Positions 7,829 through 12,518 of a stretch of 12,518 nucleotides of DNA are shown in pieces. How positions within the stretch are numbered: position 1 is the stretch's first letter; each line of letters starts with the position of its first letter. Both the position numbers and the translations under genes were made by a program. The notes below the pieces were generated by a model. The model saw only the letters and a program-made list of their open reading frames with translations. It did no database searches and was not told the origin of the DNA. Source of the stretch: Bacteroidales bacterium (lineage in GTDB: Bacteria; Bacteroidota; Bacteroidia; Bacteroidales; Muribaculaceae); the NCBI GenBank assembly GCA_004552725.1, contig SFNM01000054.1, forward strand, positions 1-12,518. The letters are read 5' to 3'.

Positions 7829-7876
7829 AGAATGAGAAATAGTTAATCTTCGGATTGCTTTTCTCATTCTTTTTTT
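7829..7876 (+). terminator. Intrinsic terminator of tRNA-Asp with UUCG tetraloop
   Basis: Outer stem AGAATGAGAAA (7829-7839) pairs exactly with TTTCTCATTCT (7860-7870). An inner AATC-TTCG-GATT hairpin (7845-7856) caps it with the stable UUCG loop, and seven T residues follow (7870-7876). It begins 11 bases after the tRNA CCA end. Confidence 0.85.
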
Positions 7877-7930
7877 GTGTACCCTGCATCCATAATGAAG
7901 TCTCGTGCCCGCGGCCGGCCTCCACTCCAG

Positions 7931-8204
7931 CCCTGCAGCCCCCTCCGTAGCACTCCCTGCCAGCCCCACCCATGGTGAGGTTCGGTGGCGAGGCGGTTGC
8001 CGAGCGGCGCGGCAGCGCCCCCCCCTGCAGCGCCCCCGTAGGCGCTCCCAGCCCCCACCCGTGGTGAGGTTTGGTGGCGAGGCGGTAGCCGAGCGGCGCG
8101 GCAGCGCCCCTGCGGCCCCTCACGCGCCCCGTAGCGCAGCCGCAAGCCCCGCGCCCATGGTGGGGTTCGGTGGCGAGGCGGTAGCCGAGCGGCGCGGTAG
8201 CGCC
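7931..8204 (+). repeat. Three degenerate GC-rich tandem repeat units of about 90 bases
   Basis: Three units, about 7931-8019, 8023-8108 and 8108-8204. Each opens with CCCTGCRG, has a CCGTAG box in the middle, and ends in a conserved core of 51 bases (7969-8019, 8058-8108, 8154-8204). The core starts CCCRTGGTG and carries GGTGGCGAGGCGGT then GCCGAGCGGCGC. It begins with a potential hairpin CACC-CAT-GGTG (in unit 3 CGCC against GGTG, keeping a G-T wobble) and ends with a perfect hairpin GGCGC-GGYA-GCGCC whose loop alone varies. The array fills most of the 500 bases between the tRNA terminator and the next promoter. Unit lengths differ and are not multiples of three, so open frames through it shift between copies and look non-coding. 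Function unknown. The strand given is arbitrary. Confidence 0.8.
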
Positions 8205-8317
8205 TCAGGTAGCCGACCATCATCCGCAGCCCTCGGTCGCCATCGTCAATTTCATTTGTGTATTCTTGCGCATTTTGTTGGATATTTGTGGATTTATTGA
8301 ATATTTTGTAAGAAATA

Positions 8318-8349
8318 TTTGGAAAACTGCAAAAATGTGCTTAACTTTG
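8318..8349 (+). promoter_or_regulatory. Bacteroidetes-type promoter of the second secreted protein
   Basis: TTTG (8318-8321), a 20-base spacer and TAACTTTG (8342-8349) match the consensus in full. The start of transcription would be near 8356, giving a leader of about 23 bases to the ATG at 8379. The -33 element overlaps an in-frame TTG at 8319, which rules that codon out as the translation start from this promoter. Confidence 0.78.
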
Positions 8350-8378
8350 CGCCAAATCATTCACAAAATGAAAAGTCT

Positions 8379-10703
8379 ATGAAGAAATTGTTACTCATTT
8401 CCGCACTCACTGCTTGCTCCGCACTCACTCTCTCGGCGCAAGCACCCACACAAATTACCAACTTACGCACTGTATCGCCTCAAAAGACAGTCCAAGTGCC
8501 TCTGCGTACCGATGCTCGCGTCCTCTCCGCCCGCACCCTCGCCTCGGGCGTGCAAATCCAAGTGGTAGACGGGCTCAATGGTATGCCGGTTAAGCGCCTT
8601 GTAACCAACCGCTTGCCGCAAGCCATCAATCCACGCCGCCACGCGCCCGCCAAGGAAGCGCCCGCCGACGGCATCTCCCTCCAAGAAGGCTTCGAAGCCT
8701 TCGACGGCACCGACGGTTGGCAGCCCGAAGGTTGGGCGACTCAATCATTGGGCGACCCCATCGTAAGCGACTCGCCCGAAAACTGGTTCGTCACCCCGGG
8801 CTTGATGTACTCCCCGGCACCCGTGGGCAACTACTACGAAGCTATCTTCTTCGACCCCGCCGCCAAGGACGAGTGGCTCATCACTCCGGCGATGACCCTC
8901 ACCGCCACCCCGGTGCTATACTTCAAAGCATACATCGAACCGGTTTTCTTGTTCAATCTCAACAATGTGGACTGGGACACCTTCGAATTCACCGCTGTGG
9001 AACCCGCCGCCACCTTGCAAGTGTTAGTGAAGCCCGCCGGCGCCGAAGAATGGACCTTAGTTCACGACTATTTTGACGACTATAAAGACTTGTCGCTCAG
9101 TGAGCTATATGAAGTTAAATACGATGGCAATAACCTTACCCAATACTCCATCGACCTCGCCGATTACGCCGGCCAACAGGTGCAACTCGCCTTCCGCTAC
9201 GTGGGCACCGACGGCAACACCGTGATGCTCGATGACATTATGGTTTCCAACCCGAAACTTGAGGCTGAGTACTGCTATCCTTTCAACTCACTGTTCTACG
9301 GCGTGAACACTGAGTTCTCATCGCTTTCGATTTCGATGCCGCTTCTCCCTGTAAATGAGGAACTTATATGGTACAACTACTGCGAAGAAGAGGGCGTGAC
9401 TTCTACTTGGCAATACCACGACTGGGCCACCAACGAAATCCTCACCACCAACTCCTTCGACCTCACTGCCACATACTTCCCCGACTACTCCTCCGACTTC
9501 ACCTGTCGCAACAACTGCTACGATTCGCCCATCCTCACCCTTTCCAAACCGGGTGCCGCCGATGGCTCGTACCAGCGTTACCAGTACTTCCAAGTCGGCG
9601 GCCGCGCCGAATGGGAATTCTCCAATGGTGTGAAAACCCTCGGCGTAATGCCCTTCGATGTACAAACCGAAGGAATCGACATCATGGTGGCCGACAACGA
9701 TATGGAAGCCGGCATCCCCTTCTACGGCTACAGTAAAGACGTGGACCAATATTGGACCGACTACACATTCCAAGGCCAGGAAGAAGAAGGTGAAGGCGTC
9801 AAACTCACCGCCATCATGAACTGCTACCTCCCCTCGCAAAATCCCATCGTGTTCTCCGACGCTTGGGCGCTCGCCAAGGGCCAAATCGGCGCCGACGCTG
9901 TCTTCACTCTCGACGTCTGCCTCATTGATGACGAAGGCGCTTTGAAAGAGCCCATGGCCGTTGCCACCTGCCGCGGAGCCGACATGATTGTGGAAGAAGG
10001 CGGCATGCAAAACTACTACGCCATCCCCTTCTCCTTCGACCAACCGGTGGTAATCTCCGCCGCCGACACCGAACTCTACGTGGTGCGCCTCTCGGGCTTC
10101 AACGACCCCAACAACGTCACTTACTTCGCACCCTACCAATCCGTTGAGGATAACCCCGACTGGCTCGGCCTCGGCTGGTTGCAGAAAGAAATCACTATGG
10201 GCGGCGATACTCGCACCTCGCTCTCTTCAACCTCCTACTACACCGGCTTCCAATCCTTCGCCATCGGTCTCGACGCTTTCTACCCCTGGCTCTTCCCCGC
10301 TGCTGAAGAAGTAAGCACCGATTCAGAAGGCCTTGCTCAAATCGCCCTCGGCTCATACTACGACGGCTCGCAACTCACTGCCACTCAGCCCGATGGCTCA
10401 CCCTTACCCGCTTGGCTCACCGCCACAATCACCGGTCGCTACGGTGACGCTAAGATTGAGTTTACCGCCACCGGCACCGAATCCGCCGACCAACCTGTGC
10501 TCATCTCCGCCCCCGGCGTATCGGCCACTGTCACCGTTCACTACGACGGCAACGCATCAATCACCTCCGCAATTGCCGACAGCGATGATGCACCCGCTCA
10601 ACTCTTCAACCTTGCCGGCCAACAAGTCAGCGGCACTCCCGTCCCCGGCATCTACTTCCAACGCTCCTCCAATGGAACTGTCACCAAGAAATTGGTGAAA
10701 TAA
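8379..10703 (+). CDS. Secreted choice-of-anchor J domain protein with short C-terminal sorting-like tail
   Basis: A 774-residue exported protein starting MKKLLLISALTACSALTLSAQA, a clear signal peptide probably cleaved near residue 22. The frame is open back to a TTG at 8319, but that codon lies within the promoter, so 8379 is the start. A linker (about 25-100) with basic and Pro/Ala-rich parts leads to a choice-of-anchor J-like domain (about 102-292) carrying DEWLITPAM (164-172) and VMLDDIMVS (282-290). The central region (about 300-690) is rich in aromatic and acidic residues, and I do not recognise it. The last 30 residues, with LFNLAGQQVS...GIYFQRS and a basic KKLVK end, resemble the short C-terminal tails of secreted Bacteroidales proteins. 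It is likely surface-located or released; ligand unknown. It is monocistronic, between its own promoter and the hairpin at 10731. Confidence 0.85.
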   Translation: MKKLLLISALTACSALTLSAQAPTQITNLRTVSPQKTVQVPLRTDARVLSARTLASGVQIQVVDGLNGMPVKRLVTNRLPQAINPRRHAPAKEAPADGISLQEGFEAFDGTDGWQPEGWATQSLGDPIVSDSPENWFVTPGLMYSPAPVGNYYEAIFFDPAAKDEWLITPAMTLTATPVLYFKAYIEPVFLFNLNNVDWDTFEFTAVEPAATLQVLVKPAGAEEWTLVHDYFDDYKDLSLSELYEVKYDGNNLTQYSIDLADYAGQQVQLAFRYVGTDGNTVMLDDIMVSNPKLEAEYCYPFNSLFYGVNTEFSSLSISMPLLPVNEELIWYNYCEEEGVTSTWQYHDWATNEILTTNSFDLTATYFPDYSSDFTCRNNCYDSPILTLSKPGAADGSYQRYQYFQVGGRAEWEFSNGVKTLGVMPFDVQTEGIDIMVADNDMEAGIPFYGYSKDVDQYWTDYTFQGQEEEGEGVKLTAIMNCYLPSQNPIVFSDAWALAKGQIGADAVFTLDVCLIDDEGALKEPMAVATCRGADMIVEEGGMQNYYAIPFSFDQPVVISAADTELYVVRLSGFNDPNNVTYFAPYQSVEDNPDWLGLGWLQKEITMGGDTRTSLSSTSYYTGFQSFAIGLDAFYPWLFPAAEEVSTDSEGLAQIALGSYYDGSQLTATQPDGSPLPAWLTATITGRYGDAKIEFTATGTESADQPVLISAPGVSATVTVHYDGNASITSAIADSDDAPAQLFNLAGQQVSGTPVPGIYFQRSSNGTVTKKLVK

Positions 10704-10730
10704 ACCAATCATCTAAATAAACACCCCCAG

Positions 10731-10766
10731 GCGGCGGCTCTGTAGAGTCGCCGCTCACTTTATTTA
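10731..10766 (+). terminator. Strong hairpin terminator, probably bidirectional
   Basis: GCGGCGGCTC (10731-10740), loop TGTA, GAGTCGCCGC (10745-10754): ten pairs with one G-T wobble, followed by TTTATTTA (10759-10766). An A-rich TAAATAAA (10714-10721) on the left side complements that T-rich tail, so the element can also stop minus-strand transcription. It starts 27 bases after the stop codon of the secreted-protein gene. Confidence 0.8.
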
Positions 10767-10861
10767 TGACATATTAGTCAAATCAGGTGCTGAATAAGCC
10801 ACCAATGTAAAATCCGGTAGAAATGTTAAACTATTTTGAAGTGTAATACAGTATAGGCTAA

Positions 10862-10972
10862 GAAAACCGCAACGCGGTTTCACATACCCTCCAGCCCCAC
10901 GATAGCGAAGCATACGTGGGGCTGTAATGCGATATATATATATTATGACTGAACTGCAGCGCGGTTCCATTT
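10862..10972. repeat. REP-like palindromic intergenic element
   Basis: Three structured parts occur in about 110 bases. First, a tight hairpin AAACCGC-AAC-GCGGTTT (10864-10880). Second, a perfect 10-base-pair inverted repeat, CAGCCCCACG at 10892-10901 with CGTGGGGCTG at 10915-10924, around a 13-base loop. Third, a near-repeat of the first part in the same orientation (10953-10972 against 10866-10885, 15 of 20 identical, mostly transitions). No ORF of coding quality crosses it. The layout resembles dispersed palindromic (REP-type) elements in intergenic DNA, but with one copy in view its dispersal is inferred. Confidence 0.55.
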
Positions 10973-11070
10973 ACTGACCACACTTTCATTAGATGCCCTC
11001 CGGGTAAATCCACCTGCCCACCAGCCTCGCACCGAATTGTTCGAAACGACTATGGGTGGGGTATATAAAA
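10973..11070. other. Intergenic stretch without a recognised feature
   Basis: This stretch separates the palindromic element from the minus-strand hairpin at 11071-11099. I see no promoter, start codon with a credible ORF, or strong hairpin here; only a short CCTCCGGG and a T/A-rich stretch (11061-11070) next to the hairpin. Confidence 0.5.
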
Positions 11071-11099
11071 GAAAAAAACCGACGCCTCGCGGCCCGGTT
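11071..11099 (-). terminator. Intrinsic terminator on the minus strand, with GCGA tetraloop
   Basis: Reading the minus strand, AACCG (11099-11095) pairs with CGGTT (11081-11077) and GCC (11093-11091) with GGC (11086-11084), around a GCGA loop (11090-11087) of the stable GNRA class. One G-T wobble and a single bulged G join the two stems. Seven U residues follow (11078-11072). It lies about 270 bases beyond the stop codon of the DUF6377 gene and about 120 bases beyond a separate promoter element, so it fits the candidate small RNA better than the distant gene. Confidence 0.75.
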
Positions 11100-11217
11100 G
11101 TTCTCTTGTGTTGTTTGCACTAACACTAAATACCTAAAACCATTTATAAATCCTTGTTGTCTATTACTGAATAATCCTAAATAATAACCTTGAATCTTAG
11201 ACCTTTGTTTTTATTTA
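11071..11217 (-). ncRNA. Candidate small RNA, about 145 nt
   Basis: The interval begins just downstream of a perfect minus-strand TAACTTTG element (11230-11223) and ends in a GNRA-loop intrinsic terminator. The start is estimated from the usual distance between the -7 box and the first base. No usable ORF lies inside: an ATG at 11220-11218 is followed at once by TAA, and another (11143-11141) reads only MVLGI before a stop. The 5' two-thirds is rich in A and T with recurring TTTAGG and TTAG motifs, a feature of single-stranded regulatory regions; the 3' end is the GC-rich hairpin. I cannot assign it to a known RNA family from memory. It might instead be an untranslated leader or remnant, or part of a long 3' tail of the DUF6377 mRNA. 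Confidence 0.5.
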
Positions 11218-11222
11218 CATTG

Positions 11223-11230
11223 CAAAGTTA
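11223..11230 (-). promoter_or_regulatory. Minus-strand TAACTTTG promoter element
   Basis: CAAAGTTA on the plus strand reads TAACTTTG on the minus strand, the same -7 sequence used by three plus-strand promoters here. No TTTG sits at the usual 19-21 base distance upstream (near 11250-11254), so the -33 part is weak or absent. The neighbouring sequence is AT-rich. Confidence 0.5.
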
Positions 11231-11335
11231 CAACTAAAATCAAAGCTTGTCTATAGAATTGAGATGAAATATAAATATATTTATCACAAATAGAATTTTA
11301 TCTATCTGGTAATTAGCATACTAAATATGTATTAC
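11231..11335. other. AT-rich intergenic stretch, no gene seen
   Basis: The interval lies between the -7 element at 11223-11230 and the inverted repeat at the end of the DUF6377 gene. It is strongly AT-rich, with no ORF of coding character, no paired promoter and no stable hairpin that I could find. Confidence 0.5.
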
Positions 11336-11377
11336 ATCCTCTAAAATATAACACTAAATCAAGCAAATTTAGAGGAT
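11336..11377 (-). other. Inverted repeat spanning the DUF6377 stop codon
   Basis: Arms ATCCTCTAAA (11336-11345) and TTTAGAGGAT (11368-11377) are perfectly complementary over 10 bases, with a 22-base AT-rich loop. The right arm includes the stop codon and the last two sense codons of the DUF6377 gene. No T-run follows on the minus strand, so it is a poor terminator; it might stabilise the 3' end of the mRNA. Confidence 0.45.
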
Positions 11378-12518
11378 TTTCAACACTTGGTTCTCGAAAT
11401 TTTCGCGGTCGATGGCGCGATTTTTCATTCTATTGCGATAAGTGTATACGGTGTTGAGCGATAGAGAAAGGAATTTGCTGATACGGTTGCTGTCGGTGAC
11501 GCCCAGGCGCATAAAAGCAAGAATTCGGAGTTCGGGAGTGAGACGCCCCGGCGACGGAAGGTCAACCTGCTTATCGGGAAGCAGAAGCGTATTGAGTTCG
11601 CTGACGAAGTCGGGAAAAATTTTGAGCACGGCTTCATCGAATACTACAAAGAATTTTTCAGAAAATTCTTGCATCAGACGCCCGCTTTCGATAGTGCTAA
11701 GGAGATTGACTGACTGGTTGGCTTTGATTATGCGTGTTACAAACTTTGTAAACTCCTCAAAGCCATCAACATAACTGGAACATAGTTTAAGCAATTGATT
11801 GATATAAAGTTCGCGATTGGCTACGGATTCGCGTAGTTCTCGCTTGTCTTTTGCATCGTGTCCCGCTCTGATGCGCGAGGAGAAAATTACGGCGGAAAGA
11901 CCAATAATCAGTAATGTAAGAGTGATGATGACGATAATACCGGCGCGGATGGTATGGTTATCGGCTTCGTGTACGCGACTTGCCACGTCAATAAAACGGT
12001 GCGACGTGATTGTGAGGTACATACGCGAACCTCCATCTTTCATTATTTTGCTTGCGAGTTCCAAGTATCTGAATGAGCGGTCTTTATCGCCCAGTTGCAT
12101 CAGCGCTTCACCCAAAAAAGCCAGCGAGGCGGCATCGCAATTTACGTTCTTAAGGTCGGCGATTGCTGAAAGAGCCAAGTAATAAGCGCGTTCGTGTAAT
12201 TTGTCGGGCCGGTCGGCATAACATTCAGCCAACATGGCTGCTATCATAGCATATATCGGAGTGCCAGGGGAGTATGATTCCAAGGCTTCGTTGAGTTCAC
12301 CGATGGCACGAACATGGTCGCCACGAAGAAAACTAACGCGAGAGTCCACGAGCCAGCGTGCAGTAGAGTTAGGCATTAAATATGACGACAACGAGTCGAG
12401 CATCTCGATTGCTTTTTTGGTGATTACCTCGCGATTAAAGATTGTGCTTGAAAAATTCAAGTCATCAAGATATAATCGCGATGCTATTCCATAGAATTTC
12501 AATTTGTTATTGTGACTC
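11369..12518 (-). CDS. DUF6377-type membrane regulator: TPR-like sensor, one membrane span, LuxR-like helix-turn-helix (5' end outside window)
   Basis: The C-terminal 382 residues are visible; the frame stays open to the right edge (upstream codons read SHNNK), so the TTG at 12502 is not a true start. Counting from that TTG, residues 1-175 are helical and repeat-like (ARWLVDSRVSFLRGDHVRAIGELNEAL, then AERAYYLAL-style helices), consistent with TPR folds. Residues 186-208 form one membrane segment (GIIVIITLTLLIIGLSAVIF). A coiled or helical linker (about 212-262) follows. Residues 321-363 (LTPELRILAFMRLGVTDSNRISKFL...TVYTYRNRMKNRA) fit a LuxR/GerE-like helix-turn-helix. This matches the Bacteroidetes DUF6377 family, thought to be membrane-tethered transcription regulators, often found beside polysaccharide-use genes. 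The sensed signal and target genes are unknown. The neighbouring secreted protein is convergent, not co-transcribed. Confidence 0.85.
   Translation of the reverse strand, partial: SHNNKLKFYGIASRLYLDDLNFSSTIFNREVITKKAIEMLDSLSSYLMPNSTARWLVDSRVSFLRGDHVRAIGELNEALESYSPGTPIYAMIAAMLAECYADRPDKLHERAYYLALSAIADLKNVNCDAASLAFLGEALMQLGDKDRSFRYLELASKIMKDGGSRMYLTITSHRFIDVASRVHEADNHTIRAGIIVIITLTLLIIGLSAVIFSSRIRAGHDAKDKRELRESVANRELYINQLLKLCSSYVDGFEEFTKFVTRIIKANQSVNLLSTIESGRLMQEFSEKFFVVFDEAVLKIFPDFVSELNTLLLPDKQVDLPSPGRLTPELRILAFMRLGVTDSNRISKFLSLSLNTVYTYRNRMKNRAIDRENFENQVLKIL

Noticed and set aside
7931..8204. CRISPR array
   Set aside because: Only three long degenerate units of unequal length, with spacers that are themselves similar, and no cas genes nearby.
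7741..8204. Integration site of a mobile element at tRNA-Asp
   Set aside because: No integrase gene and no duplicated tRNA 3' end were seen in the downstream sequence.
7776..8223. Minus-strand open frames of 115-119 residues across the GC-rich repeats (rich in Arg, Ala, Gly, with recurring RLAT.PHHGW)
   Set aside because: The similar peptide stretches arise from translating the tandem DNA repeat; units differ in length by non-multiples of three, so the frame shifts between copies. One frame also crosses the tRNA gene.
9318..10139. 273-residue minus-strand open frame inside the secreted-protein gene
   Set aside because: It is antisense to a gene with signal peptide, domain hallmarks, promoter and terminator; the frame is kept open by the codon bias of that gene. 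The same reasoning rejects 2999-3745 and 1360-2076.
10764..10970. Minus-strand 68-residue open frame with similar MEPRCSS and VKPRCGF pieces
   Set aside because: The similarity comes from the repeated palindromic DNA element, and no promoter or family signal supports translation.

Overview
The window looks like a Bacteroidales chromosome fragment, most like the Muribaculaceae or a related gut lineage. Four promoters match the Bacteroidetes form (TTTG or TTG, about 20 bases, then TAnnTTTG). Start codons lack strong Shine-Dalgarno sites. DUF3256 and DUF6377 proteins are Bacteroidetes families, and two secreted 'choice-of-anchor J' proteins carry C-terminal tails like those of the type IX secretion (Por) group. 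The family-level placement is inference from gene style; no 16S or marker search was possible.

Layout. Bases 1-153 (minus) are the start of a UvrD/RecB-type helicase, divergent from a long plus-strand cluster. Between them lie two back-to-back promoters (179-209 minus, 287-318 plus). The cluster runs deaD-like RNA helicase (340-2055), DUF3256 protein (2067-2696), xseA (2693-3949), xseB (3959-4162), thyA (4164-4958), folA (4955-5452) and a secreted multidomain protein (5481-7487), ending at a long hairpin (7499-7558). Gaps are 1-28 bases and two junctions are ATGA overlaps, so it reads as one operon. ThyA and FolA form a metabolic pair: ThyA makes dTMP and leaves dihydrofolate, which FolA reduces. 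XseA and XseB are the two subunits of exonuclease VII.

Next comes a compact tRNA-Asp(GTC) unit with its own promoter (7654-7685) and a UUCG-loop terminator (7829-7876). It is followed by three degenerate GC-rich tandem units of about 90 bases (7931-8204). A consensus promoter (8318-8349) then drives a second secreted protein (8379-10703), closed by a strong hairpin (10731-10766).

The last 2 kb hold a gap of about 665 bases. It contains a REP-like palindromic element (10862-10972) and, on the minus strand, a promoter -7 element and an intrinsic terminator about 150 bases apart with no usable ORF between them: a candidate small RNA (11071-11217). A membrane-bound DUF6377 regulator with a C-terminal LuxR-like helix-turn-helix (11369 to the window end, minus) enters from the right and is cut by the window edge.

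The best candidates for undescribed biology are the putative small RNA, the GC-rich tandem repeats together with a related segment inside the 7499-7558 terminator, and the palindromic element at 10862-10972. I see no defence system, CRISPR array, transposase or phage gene.
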